DNA of 64,000 bases, taken from the NCBI GenBank assembly GCA_958295855.1, contig OY282383.1:3700481-3764480 (forward strand), in the 5' to 3' direction. The translations under genes and the position numbers were made by a program. Source of the DNA: an uncultured Poribacteria bacterium (GTDB lineage Bacteria; Poribacteria; WGA-4E; WGA-3G). Below the pieces are notes generated by a model that saw nothing but the letters and a program-made list of their open reading frames with translations, made no database searches and had not been told where the DNA came from. Below are positions 50,871 through 60,001 of the stretch, one piece after another; within the stretch, counting starts at the first letter, position 1; the number at the start of each line of letters is the position of its first letter.

Positions 50871-52505
50871 ATGACAGCCCCGACGAATCCAGAACTGATT
50901 GCACGATGGCGCGACGCACCCGCACCGCTGCTCGCATTGCTACACGCTTTCCACGACCGGGACGGGTTTATTTCTGAGGCATCACTTCGCGACATCGCAG
51001 TAGGGCTTCGGATTCCGCTCGCAGAACTCTTTGGCACCTTGACGTTCTACCATCATTTTTCCCGTGAAACGCCAGGACAAAACGCACCGCGCGTCTGCAC
51101 CGGGCCCGTTTGCCGTTTGCAAGGTGGCTTGGAAATCCTTGCGGCACTCAAAAGCGAGGGGGCAACACCTATGCCGTGTGCTGGCAGGTGCGACGATTGT
51201 GTGCCAGTGCTAAAAGGGCATCAAGTCTTCACCGGTAAGGAGGCAAACGGACTCTCTGTACAACCTTCACCGTTGCCGCCGCCAAACCCGGGGAACTGCG
51301 AGGAATGTATCTTCGCCGAAATTCGAGAACCCGGACGCAATACACTCGCAGGCTACCGACATACCGGTGGCTATGAAGCGTTGACTCGTGCTGTAACAAC
51401 GCTTACGCCAGAAGAGGTGATTGCCACACTCAAGGAAAGCCAACTTGCGGGACGAGGCGGGGCAGGATTTCCAACAGGCACAAAGTGGGAAGCGGTTTTG
51501 AACGCCCCCGGCGAACCTAAAGCAGTTGTGTGCAACGCGGATGAGGGAGAACCCGGCTGTTTCAAGGATAGAGTTATTCTCGATTATGCACCGCACGCAG
51601 TAATCGAAGGCATGACGCTCGCCGCTTATGCAACAGGCGCGACGCGCGGCTTTATCTACCTCCGATATGAATACCCGGAAACCCTTAAAACGCTTGAGCG
51701 CGCACTCGCGGAAGCAGAAGAAAACGGATTGATTGGCGATGCTATACTCGGAGAACAATTTAACTTTCATATCCACCTCCGACGCGGTGCTGGTGCTTAC
51801 GTCTGCGGTGAGGAAGGTTCACTCTTGAACAGTCTTGAGGGGAAACATCCGTTTCCGAGAAATAGGCCGCCCTACCCCGTGACACACGGGTTTGAGAACT
51901 TACCTACTGCAGTGAACAATGTGGAGACGCTCGCTGCTGCTGTACAGATTTTGCGACATGGCGCGGCATGGTATAAAAGCCTCAGCTACGATGAAAACTT
52001 GGCAGGCACAAAAATCATTAGCCTCTCCGGTGACATCCAGAGCCCCGGGAATTACGAAGTGCCGTTCGGGATGCCGCTAAAAACACTGCTCTATGAGTGG
52101 GCAGGCGGTCCGCCGGAGGGCCGTACAATTCAAGCGATTACAACGGCAGGACTATCTGGGGGGTTTATCGCTGGAAATGAGCTGGACATTACTATTGATG
52201 AACCCAGTTTCCAAAAGGTGGGCGCGATGCTCGGCGCAGCGGGGATTATGGTGTTTGATAGTACGCGAGACATGCTCGATGTAGCGCGTAACGCGATGGA
52301 GTTTTTCGCCGAGGAATCTTGTGGAAAGTGTTTTCCGTGTCGTATCGGCACGCATCGGCTTACCGAACTTTTATCTGCGCCTTTGCACCCGACATCGGAG
52401 GCACTGATCTCAGAGATCGGAGCAGTCATGAAGGCAACGAGCGCGTGTGGACTCGGCACTGCTGCACCAAATATTACAGACAGCTTGATGCGGCTAAAGG
52501 CGTAG
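50871..52505 (+). CDS. NuoE-NuoF fusion (NADH-binding dehydrogenase subunit)
   Basis: 544 residues from the ATG at 50871 (GGAGA ahead). N-terminal thioredoxin-like 2Fe-2S domain with CTGPVC and CAGRCDDC; then the NuoF FMN/NADH-binding part: GRGGAGFPTGTKW (~residue 200), NADEGEPGCFKDR, and GAGAYVCGEEGSLLNSLEG; C-terminal 4Fe-4S site SCGKCFPCR and CGLGTAAP. Found fused in formate dehydrogenase and NAD-reducing hydrogenase systems. No catalytic molybdenum or nickel subunit is in the window; the next gene is a transporter. Confidence 0.85.
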   Translation: MTAPTNPELIARWRDAPAPLLALLHAFHDRDGFISEASLRDIAVGLRIPLAELFGTLTFYHHFSRETPGQNAPRVCTGPVCRLQGGLEILAALKSEGATPMPCAGRCDDCVPVLKGHQVFTGKEANGLSVQPSPLPPPNPGNCEECIFAEIREPGRNTLAGYRHTGGYEALTRAVTTLTPEEVIATLKESQLAGRGGAGFPTGTKWEAVLNAPGEPKAVVCNADEGEPGCFKDRVILDYAPHAVIEGMTLAAYATGATRGFIYLRYEYPETLKTLERALAEAEENGLIGDAILGEQFNFHIHLRRGAGAYVCGEEGSLLNSLEGKHPFPRNRPPYPVTHGFENLPTAVNNVETLAAAVQILRHGAAWYKSLSYDENLAGTKIISLSGDIQSPGNYEVPFGMPLKTLLYEWAGGPPEGRTIQAITTAGLSGGFIAGNELDITIDEPSFQKVGAMLGAAGIMVFDSTRDMLDVARNAMEFFAEESCGKCFPCRIGTHRLTELLSAPLHPTSEALISEIGAVMKATSACGLGTAAPNITDSLMRLKA

Positions 52506-52597
52506 CTTGCAAGCCCCTATTGATAGTCGAGAAGTCTTCTCATGCTGAAGCACAGGAGTACGTTATAGCATCAAAAACGCTCAACACACGCTTCGTG

Positions 52598-53857
52598 CCC
52601 ATACAAAAATCTCGCGGGTTTATTCTGCTTTGCCTCGTCGTGTTTGTTGTCGCTTTGGTAACAGGCCCTGTGCTGATGCTCTTTCCGGTTTACGCTGAGG
52701 AGGTTTTAGCGGAAAGTACGCTGTTTGCCGCGTTGTTGCGCGCCCTGCCGATTGGATTGGGCGGCATCTCGGCACTAATCGGCGGTACGCTCAGCGACCG
52801 GTTTGGGCGGAAGTTAACATTGCTCATCGGAATGACAGGTGCTGTGGCGGTAGGCGGCCTTTTTACGACACAAACACCGTTGTTCATCTGGGGTATCCTC
52901 TGCTATGAAGGCATCGCCTCCGGCTTTAAAACTGCCGGCGGGCAATCGTACCTTATCAGTGCTGTTCCCCAAAACCAGTTGGGTTTGGCGACAGCCCTCT
53001 ACTTTATCAGTATGACGATGGGGAATGCTGTCGGCAATGCTGTAGCGGGTGAAGTCATAACCCGAATCGGTTATAGTGTTTTCGGTGGCGGTGCTGTGTT
53101 TTTGACAGGATTCCTGTTTCTTGGCGCGTGTCTCCTTTTGCCAAAGCTGAAGCCGCCGCCTCGTTCTAGTGCGGAAACACCGAGGGGTAGGGCCAGGGCC
53201 CCGTGCCTCAGCCATGCCTTAGGGAACAAGGGACAGACACGGAAACCCGCCACTACAACCCGGAATTTAGGCGCGCTTGGGGCATATATAAACTTGAGCC
53301 GACGGCGCGAGATGCGTTTACTTATCGGTTTACGCGTCTTCCCTACCTACTATTGGGGTTCCGTAAATCTGCTGATGCCCGTGCTGATTGCGCGAATTGC
53401 CGGGGTGAAGACCACGGGTTATTACGGTGCAGTCAGTCTCCTGTTTGCTTTCGGGTGTCAATTGGCTGTAGGGAGAATATGTGATACTGTTGGGCATCGC
53501 GCACCGGCCTTCGTTACAAATGCAATCGTTACACTCCTCGCTTTTGGTGTAGCGTTCTTTCATAACTCGTTAGTTGCACTTGAAGTTTTCGGGGTACTTG
53601 GCGCGGGTGCAGCGTGGGGGCTATCAACAACTATCCCGCGGTTTATCAACGAATTCACCGAACCCGATGAGAAGGGGCACGGGGTTGGTCTCACGCACTT
53701 AGCATGGAGTACAGGATTTCTCCTCGGTTACGTTGCAAGTGGATTTTTGATTAACATCTCTATTCAGGTACCGTTTATTGTCTCAGGAATTTTCCTGATT
53801 CTTTCAACAGGTATTGCCTATAAACTTTGGCACAATAACATTGGGCTCACAAACTGA
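52598..53857 (+). CDS. MFS transporter carrying an in-frame repeat insertion
   Basis: About 419 residues from a GTG at 52598; the true start is uncertain and the open frame begins inside the preceding gene. Twelve membrane segments can be traced. The MFS loop motif is GGTLSDRFGRK (~residue 65). Between the two six-helix halves a central loop reads PRGRARAPCLSH... and lies on repeat-like sequence (53186-53255) that contributes about 30 residues. Insertion in a cytoplasmic loop would be tolerated. Substrate unknown. Confidence 0.7.
   Translation, partial: PIQKSRGFILLCLVVFVVALVTGPVLMLFPVYAEEVLAESTLFAALLRALPIGLGGISALIGGTLSDRFGRKLTLLIGMTGAVAVGGLFTTQTPLFIWGILCYEGIASGFKTAGGQSYLISAVPQNQLGLATALYFISMTMGNAVGNAVAGEVITRIGYSVFGGGAVFLTGFLFLGACLLLPKLKPPPRSSAETPRGRARAPCLSHALGNKGQTRKPATTTRNLGALGAYINLSRRREMRLLIGLRVFPTYYWGSVNLLMPVLIARIAGVKTTGYYGAVSLLFAFGCQLAVGRICDTVGHRAPAFVTNAIVTLLAFGVAFFHNSLVALEVFGVLGAGAAWGLSTTIPRFINEFTEPDEKGHGVGLTHLAWSTGFLLGYVASGFLINISIQVPFIVSGIFLILSTGIAYKLWHNNIGLTN
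53186..53255. repeat. Repeat-derived insertion in the MFS gene
   Basis: GGGTAGGGCC-AGG-GCCCCGTGCCTCAGCC with trailing ACGGAAACCCGCC; related to the GAGGCACGG family elsewhere. Open in frame. Confidence 0.55.
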
Positions 53858-54031
53858 CAGTTTGTGCTACTTTAAACTAAGCAGGACTTACGCAGCTAGC
53901 ACGCCTTGGACAGAAGAGGCAAAGATGGAAGGGTGGAACGGTGGAAAAGAACTCCCCGATGCTTCTAGCCTTCCACTCGCGCCAGCAAAGGCACGGATTT
54001 TGCGTAAGTCTTAACTCAGAAAGGAACGCAC

Positions 54032-54559
54032 ATGATTATTGCAAAACTTAATTTAGAAAAGGCAGAACACCTTGAACTCACGAACGCGCAGTGGCGTTAC
54101 GCCGATGGACTCGTCCCGGGCGAACCGAACGGCGGCTTGGTAGATCAGCTGACAGAAACGCCCGCCCGTCTCGCCGATTATGATGACTCAAACTGGGCTA
54201 CCTGCGAGGATATCCGAGCAGCGGTCTCAAAGGGGTTATGCTTCGGTTGGTATCGGATTACCGTGACGCTCCCAGAAGAAGTTGACGGGGTTTCGGTTGC
54301 CGGCTCGCAGGTGTGGTTTCACACGTGCATTGACGACTACGGTGAAGTCTGGGTTGATGGCGACATTGATGTGGCTTTTGGAGAGTCAGGGCGCGGTGCT
54401 GCCTCCGGTTTCAACGCGCCCCAACGCGTCGTCGTCACCGAAAGTGCAGAACCCGGCGCGAAACATGTTATCGCCTGCTTGGCCGTCAACGGGCCTTTTG
54501 GCAGACCGGGCGGCGGTATTTTCCTCCGTTCCGCGAAATTAGAGTTTGAACGGGAATAA
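54032..54559 (+). CDS. Jelly-roll (galactose-binding-like) protein
   Basis: 175 residues starting MIIAKLNLEKAEHLEL. WATCEDIRAAVSKGLCFGWYRITVTLPEE and VWFHTCIDDYGEVWVDG are typical of the sugar-binding beta-sandwich of glycosidase family 2-type proteins. No signal peptide. Could be an accessory domain of a carbohydrate-acting enzyme, now alone. Shine-Dalgarno AAAGGA. Confidence 0.65.
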   Translation: MIIAKLNLEKAEHLELTNAQWRYADGLVPGEPNGGLVDQLTETPARLADYDDSNWATCEDIRAAVSKGLCFGWYRITVTLPEEVDGVSVAGSQVWFHTCIDDYGEVWVDGDIDVAFGESGRGAASGFNAPQRVVVTESAEPGAKHVIACLAVNGPFGRPGGGIFLRSAKLEFERE

Positions 54560-54569
54560 CCCACGAAAG

Positions 54570-54730
54570 CTTTGTAGGGACGGCTTCGTGCCGTCCCGTT
54601 TAGAATCGCTATCAGCGATGAGCATTCAGGGCCTGTGTACGGCACGCGGAGCGTGCCTACTACTTTGTGTACGGCACCGGAGCGTGCCTACTACTTTGTG
54701 TACGGCACGCGGAGCGTGCCTACTACTTTG
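54570..54730. repeat. Palindromic repeats in the queC leader
   Basis: GGGACGG-CTTCGTG-CCGTCCC (~54580-54600) and three units of GGCACGC-GGA-GCGTGCC plus TACTACTTTGTGTAC from 54639 to 54725 (one with a base lost). They end 17 bases before the start codon of queC. Confidence 0.85.
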
Positions 54731-54746
54731 CTGAAAAGGAAAAGAA

Positions 54747-55463
54747 TTGACTACAAAAACAACACGCAATCCGCAAGATACACCAAAAGCAGTTGTCCTA
54801 CTAAGTGGCGGCATAGACTCAACAACAACACTTGCTATCGCGCGCGATGAAAATTACGATATCTATGCGATGAGTTTTCGGTATGGCCAACGGCACAAGA
54901 TTGAACTGAAGTGCGCAGCGGATATCGCAACGGCATTGGATGTAAAACAGCACACCGTTGTTGACATCAACCTACGTATTTTCGGTGCATCAGCGTTGAC
55001 AGCAGATATTGATGTTCCCAAAAACCGGTCTGATGCGGAAATGGGGGCCGGCATCCCGATAACTTACGTACCTGCCCGAAATACCATCTTTCTGTCCTAC
55101 GCCCTTGCATGGGCTGAGGTGCTTGCAGCCGATACCATTTTTATGGGTGTCAATGCCATTGATTACAGTGGCTACCCAGATTGCCGCCCGGAATATATAC
55201 ACGCGTATCAAACGATGGCAAACCTCGCCACACAGGCAGGGGTTGAAGGTAAAACGAAATTGACAATCCGTACTCCGCTTATTGATAAAACGAAGGCGGA
55301 GATTATCCAAATTGGCGCAGCACTTGGTGTAGATTATAGTCTCACGTTGAGTTGCTACGATGCAGATGCAGAGGGTAGGGCGTGTGGCGGATGCGATAGC
55401 TGTTTGCTCCGAAAGAAAGGTTTTGAAGTGGCACGCATCCCCGATCCGACGCGTTACCGCTAA
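54747..55463 (+). CDS. queC: 7-cyano-7-deazaguanine synthase (QueC)
   Basis: 238 residues from a TTG at 54747 (AAGGA six bases ahead). ATP-pyrophosphatase PP-loop [15 protein letters not shown] near residue 22; [10 protein letters not shown]; the C-terminal zinc site [24 protein letters not shown] (four Cys; split here by motif). It converts CDG to preQ0 in queuosine or 7-deazapurine synthesis. No other queuosine genes are near. Confidence 0.9.
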   Translation: MTTKTTRNPQDTPKAVVLLSGGIDSTTTLAIARDENYDIYAMSFRYGQRHKIELKCAADIATALDVKQHTVVDINLRIFGASALTADIDVPKNRSDAEMGAGIPITYVPARNTIFLSYALAWAEVLAADTIFMGVNAIDYSGYPDCRPEYIHAYQTMANLATQAGVEGKTKLTIRTPLIDKTKAEIIQIGAALGVDYSLTLSCYDADAEGRACGGCDSCLLRKKGFEVARIPDPTRYR

Positions 55464-55556
55464 ATAGGGTGCCACAACTTTCTTATAGACGTGCCTTGAT
55501 GTCTGACAATTTTTTTATCCTTGACATTTGCCACCAATCTATTGTATAATACCTCC

Positions 55557-56501
55557 ATGGCACAACAATACGATACGATAGGAAAAGACATCCTGAACGA
55601 ACGCATCAATGAAATCGCACGGTTCGTCCTGAATGTGCCGCATGTCGAAGTGCTTGCAGACCTTGACACCGAGCAACAAGTGGTGCGCGCATTTCGCACA
55701 GATATCACAAAGCGCATCCGCTGCAACAACCACGAAGCTGTCCTACACATCGAACTGCAACTCCGTGACAGCACGGAAAAACCGATGTGGGCCCGGAACG
55801 CGCACTATCACGGATATCTCGTCGGTGAACACCAGATGCATGTCTACTCCAACGTGATTTACTTCCACCCAAACGGAGGAAGAAACGACCCGGGGTGTTA
55901 TGAATATAGTTGGAATGGCTACGATTACCGGCTCAACTATAAGGTGATACGGCTCATTGAGATAGAGGGACAATCGATTTTAGAGGCACAGACACCGGGG
56001 CTGTTGCCGTTCACACCGCTGATGAAACCGTCTGGGGAGATGACTCCTGAGCGATGGGTGCGACACTGCATTGACACAACGATAGCCACACCTATTGCCC
56101 CACCGATGAAAGGGACGTTGCTTTATGGGCTCTCTCTCTTCGGGAGTCTCGTACATGACCCAGGCTTGTTTGAGCAAATACCGGAGGAACTGATGCAAGA
56201 ATCTCCTTTTTTCCAACGCCAACGCGAAAAGTTCATTTCGCAAGGTATCACACAAGGTATCACACAAGGTATCACACAAGGTATCACACAAGGTATCACA
56301 CAAGGTATCACACAAGGGGCCAAAGAGGCTACCCTCAAGAACCTTCTGGCAATACTTAACGCAAAATTCCACACAGAGGCGGTGCGTGCCCTAACACCGG
56401 CACTTGAAAATATAGACGATTTGCAACGCCTTGAACAGCTGCTTCTCACCGCCGTTAATGCCAAAAGCCCCGAAGCCTTCACCGAAATACTCTTTAAATA
56501 G
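55557..56501 (+). CDS. Rpn/YhgA-like nuclease, second gene
   Basis: 314 residues from the ATG at 55557. PD-(D/E)XK core: FRTDITKRIRC (Asp), then EAVLHIELQLRD (Glu-x-Gln), followed by the family segment HYHGYLVGEHQMHVYSNVIYF. The C-terminus contains six copies of Gly-Ile-Thr-Gln from a 12-base repeat. An internal Shine-Dalgarno and ATG at 56193 would make a C-terminal protein beginning MQESPFFQRQREKF. A tandem copy of the 3' end follows. Confidence 0.8.
   Translation: MAQQYDTIGKDILNERINEIARFVLNVPHVEVLADLDTEQQVVRAFRTDITKRIRCNNHEAVLHIELQLRDSTEKPMWARNAHYHGYLVGEHQMHVYSNVIYFHPNGGRNDPGCYEYSWNGYDYRLNYKVIRLIEIEGQSILEAQTPGLLPFTPLMKPSGEMTPERWVRHCIDTTIATPIAPPMKGTLLYGLSLFGSLVHDPGLFEQIPEELMQESPFFQRQREKFISQGITQGITQGITQGITQGITQGITQGAKEATLKNLLAILNAKFHTEAVRALTPALENIDDLQRLEQLLLTAVNAKSPEAFTEILFK
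56183..56195 (+). promoter_or_regulatory. Internal ribosome binding site and ATG in the second rpn gene
   Basis: GGAGG (56183-56187), five bases, ATG (56193-56195) in the rpn frame, with codons for MQESPFFQ. The same site occurs in the duplicated unit (GGAGG 56800-56804, ATG 56810). Confidence 0.6.
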
Positions 56502-56645
56502 GAGCAGCGATACCTCTGTCTTTACAGAGGGTATTCAGCTCCCTTTCATAGGAGAAAAGTGGGCTTAAATGGTACGCTGTTTACACGCGTGTCCGGGTTC
56601 GTGGGAGCAATATGTAAAGGCACAGGAGACTTAATCCGAAAAATT

Positions 56646-56810
56646 ATGGTAAAGGCGATTTTCTTTGATTTCTATAAGACTTTGTGTGTTTGGGGACAGC
56701 CACTTGCAGCAAGCCTCAAAAAAATTAAGGGACGTTGCTTTATGGGCTCTCTCTCTTCGGGAGTCTCGTACATGACCCAGGCTTGTTTGAGCAAATACCG
56801 GAGGAACTGA
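56646..56810 (+). pseudogene. Truncated HAD hydrolase start, left by duplication
   Basis: Begins MVKAIFFDFYKTLCVWGQP like the full gene at 57162, then runs after ~26 codons into Rpn sequence out of frame and stops at 56808-56810. It has no function by itself, though its transcript would run into the copied Rpn module. Confidence 0.8.
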
Positions 56811-57106
56811 TGCAAGAATCTCCTTTTTTCCAACGCCAACGCGAAAAGTTCATTTCGCAAGGTATCACACAAGGTATCACACAAGGTATCACGCAAGGTA
56901 TCACACAAGGTATCACACAAGGGGCCAAAGAGGCCACTCTCAAAAACCTCATGGCAGTACTTAACGCAAAATTCCACACAGAGGCGGTGCGTGCCCTAAC
57001 ACCGGCACTTGAAAATATAGACGATTTGCAACGCCTTGAACAGCTGATTCTCACCGCCGTTAATGCCAAAAGCCCCGAAGCCTTCACCGAAATACTCTTT
57101 AAATAG
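56810..57106 (+). CDS. Stand-alone C-terminal module of the second Rpn protein
   Basis: 98 residues, beginning MQESPFFQRQREKFISQGITQG, with five GITQ repeats and the tail AKEATLKNL ... ALENIDDLQRLEQLILTAVNAKSPEAF (split here). The GGAGG site five bases before the ATG is retained. It lacks the nuclease core and has only a few differences from the parent (AVL for AIL, LIL for LLL). It has the structure expected of a freestanding RpnS-like protein. The frame is also open upstream to a TTG at 56735. Confidence 0.55.
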   Translation: MQESPFFQRQREKFISQGITQGITQGITQGITQGITQGAKEATLKNLMAVLNAKFHTEAVRALTPALENIDDLQRLEQLILTAVNAKSPEAFTEILFK

Positions 57107-57161
57107 GAGGCACGCTGGAAGCAGCTGCCCCTCTGCCTTTACAGAAGGTATTTAGTAAACT

Positions 57162-57872
57162 ATGGTAAAAGCAGTCTTCTTTGATTTCTACAAGACTTTG
57201 TGTGTTTGGGGACAGCCGCTTAAAGCAAGCCTCAAAAAAATTGCTGCGCGATATCGCGTTGAAATTGACTGGGAACATTATGCAACGGCACGGGAAAATC
57301 TTTATGCGGATGCATCAGCGTCGGATCCTGCCACGCACTCACTTCTTGGAACAATGCAGGAAATCGTTGAGAGTTACTGCGAATTTGTCAGGCAGCTCGG
57401 CATTCAAGAGCATGTGGAACAGATGACGTGGGAACTGCTACAATCTGAACACTCGCTCTTTGCTGCCACCAGTGCCACGCTCTACGACGATGTCGTACCG
57501 ACACTCCAGCATTTGCGGGCCGAGGGATTTAAACTAGCCATTGTATCAAACTGGGATACACCGTTGGATCCGCTCACAGAACGGTTGGGGATTGCCGACT
57601 ATTTTGACGCAATTATCGCTTCGCATGATGAACGCGTCAAGTCTGCAAAGCCAGATGCGCATATCTTCAATTATACATTAGAGGCGGTCGGCGTTTCGGC
57701 GGAAGAAGCTGTCCATGTTGGGGATACCTACGAGGCGGATATCGTCGGGGCAAGAGACGTGGGCATTCGTCCGATACTCATCGACCGGGACGGTACACAG
57801 GCAGGAACATGGAACGAGACGATCCAGAGTCTTGAGGAATTGCCGGAGCGGCTTAAAGAGTATGCTTTATGA
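57162..57872 (+). CDS. HAD superfamily hydrolase (haloacid dehalogenase-type)
   Basis: 236 residues. Motif I FFDFYKTL has Asp-x-Tyr instead of Asp-x-Asp, as in haloacid dehalogenases; motif II FKLAIVSNWD; motif III Lys in KSAKPDAHIF; motif IV VHVGDTYEADIVGARDVG. Complete fold with a helical cap. Its first ~80 bases are duplicated upstream with part of the rpn gene. Substrate unknown: a phosphatase or dehalogenase. Confidence 0.85.
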   Translation: MVKAVFFDFYKTLCVWGQPLKASLKKIAARYRVEIDWEHYATARENLYADASASDPATHSLLGTMQEIVESYCEFVRQLGIQEHVEQMTWELLQSEHSLFAATSATLYDDVVPTLQHLRAEGFKLAIVSNWDTPLDPLTERLGIADYFDAIIASHDERVKSAKPDAHIFNYTLEAVGVSAEEAVHVGDTYEADIVGARDVGIRPILIDRDGTQAGTWNETIQSLEELPERLKEYAL

Positions 57873-57926
57873 ACATTGAGAATTGCCACCGCCGCGTTTG
57901 TGAAGTTCGTTCGGATGAAAAGCCTC

Positions 57927-58134
57927 CTACTTCCGAATCAACATCTGCCGTGTCGCTGTGAAATCACTTGCTGTCTCAGGATGATGTACCTCGTTAGTAA
58001 GGGCAGGCACAAGGCACTGCCCCTACAACTTCGAGTTCACCGTTGACGTAGAGCAGCAGCTTCTTTGTTTTGCCATCATACTTGTTTCTGTGGTAGCCGT
58101 GCGTAGCATCATTCGCAGGGGCCTTCAGGAACCG
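57927..58134 (-). pseudogene. LamG fragment broken by a palindromic insertion
   Basis: On the minus strand 58134-58027 reads RFLKAPAND ... KYDGKTKKLLLYVNGELEV, a typical LamG strand. The palindrome 58001-58026 then introduces a stop, and the fold resumes past it in another frame (NEVHHPETASDFTATRQMLI, stop at 57927-57929). Upstream the frame is closed, so only a piece is left. Confidence 0.65.
58001..58026. repeat. Palindromic element, copy of 11711-11736
   Basis: GGGCAGGCAC-AAGG-CACTGCCCCTAC; one base differs from the copy in the lipoprotein gene. Here it has broken a LamG frame. Confidence 0.85.
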
Positions 58135-58587
58135 TTTGTGCTAGAGATCTTGGTCCACGTGTTTCTTGTATGCTCACTTGCGTTTGGAGCGTTTTGTCTT
58201 GTTTTCTTTCTCACGTGGATTGGAAAAAAGATGCGGCCTATGCTTCGGCAAATACCACAGCCGAAATTTTTCTCCGTGTTTAAAGAATAGGAAGCGCGGT
58301 TTCTAATTATTTTAGCGAAAATTTGTTGGCCGTCCTTCGCGTTAACCCGTACCCAGAACTTGCTCTCATTCAAGAAAAAGAAAGTATACGCATGATTGTT
58401 CCTCCTTGCTTATTAATTACGACTCAGCTCGATTAATTATTTGTATGCATCTGCTTTGATGCCCAACATCCGTGGTAAGGGATCCGGATCATGGCTTCCA
58501 TGAACCGTTCGTAAGAGGGTTTATCACCAGAATTCACCATGCGTCGGTTGCATCTATTTCCCATTTGATGATATTTTTGACCGGCAT

Positions 58588-59886
58588 CTACTCGCTGAAC
58601 CGCGAGCGCAATGCCCACAGCCCTTGCCCCGGTTCGCTAATGTAGAAAAAGTTGTCATTAAATCCATCAACGAGGGTTTCCGGGTTGTATTCGGCGAGTA
58701 CTTCCTTTACAGGTGCCCACTGGTAGCCGACGGATTCAATTTCGGCTTGGGTGAGATGTTCTGTCGCATAGACTACCTTGAAACGTCCCTCGGTACTGCC
58801 ATGAATCAAGTGCGCAGCGGCGGAGAGGTTTTCTTGCAGCTCCGGGTTTTCTGAGACTGCATTGAGCGTCGCGGGTGTACCACGATAGCCGTACTTTCGG
58901 ATGAGCCGGTCGATTTCAGCGTCCTCACCGAATTCACGTAGTCCGGGCGCAATGATAATCAACTCGCCATCATCCGCCATTGCCATCCGCGTGCGGTAGA
59001 TAGCCTTGTTGCCAAGCCATGTGCTTTTAAACTCCCTCGCATCCAAGTAGACGACTACTTTCGTTAGCGGGACATCCAAGAAGGTTATATTAACGGCTCT
59101 GCTCAATTCGGCAGCGATCTCAAAAGTGCACGCATCATCACCGATGTAAAGCCCGCGCATCACGCGCTTCCCACTTATATCGGCATCCATGACGCTCATG
59201 ATGTACACAATGCCAAGTTGTTTCAGGTAGTGTGCATGCGCGTAGTTCAGCACTTTTCGGACTGAGGTGTCTGTGCGGCCCATCAGCCGCTCCATTCCAT
59301 CCACGGCCCCCAAGAAATGGGATTTGTTAATCATCTCAACGCCGCCTGTGCCGACGAGAACGTTCTTAAAGCCGTTGGCGATGCCGATAACTTCATGGGG
59401 TATCACTTGTCCAACCGAGATGATAAGTTCGTAGTCCCCTTCCACGAGTCGGCGGTTTACAGCGACAGGAATGCTATAATCAAGTTTGCCTCCCGAAACT
59501 TCCTGCACGAACTCGGATGGCACTTCACCAAAATGGTACAGCCCGGTCCGCCAATGATGGACATGATATGTTGCCTTGGGCAAATCGCCGTACATCTCAG
59601 CAATCTGCGCTTCGGTCATTGGTGCGTGTGTGCCGATGGCAGGCAGGATGTCGAAGGTGGTGCCGTTTGCAGCGTCCCACAGTTCGTAGAGAAGCCGGGT
59701 GAGTTCGCCAGCGTTTGAGTGGAGGCGTGTTATATCGGGCGGAATCACCAAAATCTTTTTCGGAATACCGCCCCGGTAGGCGGGACGTCTGGTCCCGATT
59801 TTGAGGAGTACCTCGTGTAGCAATGCGCGTTTCACTTCGGCTGTAATCACGGTGTCTTTTCCACCGTGGGCAATGTAAGTTGACAT
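58588..59886 (-). CDS. LarA-like (lactate racemase domain) protein
   Basis: 432 residues from the ATG at 59886 (AGGAGA ahead). Matches the nickel-pincer racemase family (LarA/DUF2088): VIPPDITRLHS near residue 45 (Asp, Arg and His sites), IGTHAPMTEAQ near 80 (active-site His), HVHHW, IPHEVIGIANGFKN (Lys), and NKSHFLGAVDG. Members racemise or epimerise alpha-hydroxy acids and need the LarBCE-made cofactor; none of these are in the window. Acid-sugar epimerisation would fit the enolases. Confidence 0.85.
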   Translation of the reverse strand: MSTYIAHGGKDTVITAEVKRALLHEVLLKIGTRRPAYRGGIPKKILVIPPDITRLHSNAGELTRLLYELWDAANGTTFDILPAIGTHAPMTEAQIAEMYGDLPKATYHVHHWRTGLYHFGEVPSEFVQEVSGGKLDYSIPVAVNRRLVEGDYELIISVGQVIPHEVIGIANGFKNVLVGTGGVEMINKSHFLGAVDGMERLMGRTDTSVRKVLNYAHAHYLKQLGIVYIMSVMDADISGKRVMRGLYIGDDACTFEIAAELSRAVNITFLDVPLTKVVVYLDAREFKSTWLGNKAIYRTRMAMADDGELIIIAPGLREFGEDAEIDRLIRKYGYRGTPATLNAVSENPELQENLSAAAHLIHGSTEGRFKVVYATEHLTQAEIESVGYQWAPVKEVLAEYNPETLVDGFNDNFFYISEPGQGLWALRSRFSE

Positions 59887-60001
59887 GATATTCTGTCTCC
59901 TAGACACATTAATTTCTTGTAATGGAAAAACGGAAGGATGGAAGAATTACCTTGTGCGAGCCCCTTCCAGCCTGCCACGCTTTTCCTGAGCACATCTAGC
60001 T

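Larger units (their letters stand above)
56110..57242. repeat. Tandem duplication of the rpn 3' end and HAD 5' end
   Basis: Unit A 56110-56726 and unit B 56727-57242. Each runs from the codons KGTLLYGLSLFGS of the Rpn gene through its stop and leader to the 25th codon or so of the HAD gene. Offset is 617 at the left. Unit B is shorter because one GITQ repeat and part of the spacer are missing. The junction is at 56726/56727, next to an A-rich stretch. Confidence 0.9.
57873..58587 (-). other. 715-base region of remnants
   Basis: No intact gene. Contains a LamG remnant (57927-58134) interrupted by a palindromic element (58001-58026). From 58135 to 58587 there are several short frames with no supporting feature; one minus-strand frame ends MEAMIRIPYHGCWASKQMH near 58440 and may be a worn gene end. 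Confidence 0.5.

Noticed and set aside
58135..58587. Small membrane protein and other short frames
   Set aside because: No RBS, no recognisable motif and overlapping frames on both strands; treated as worn sequence.
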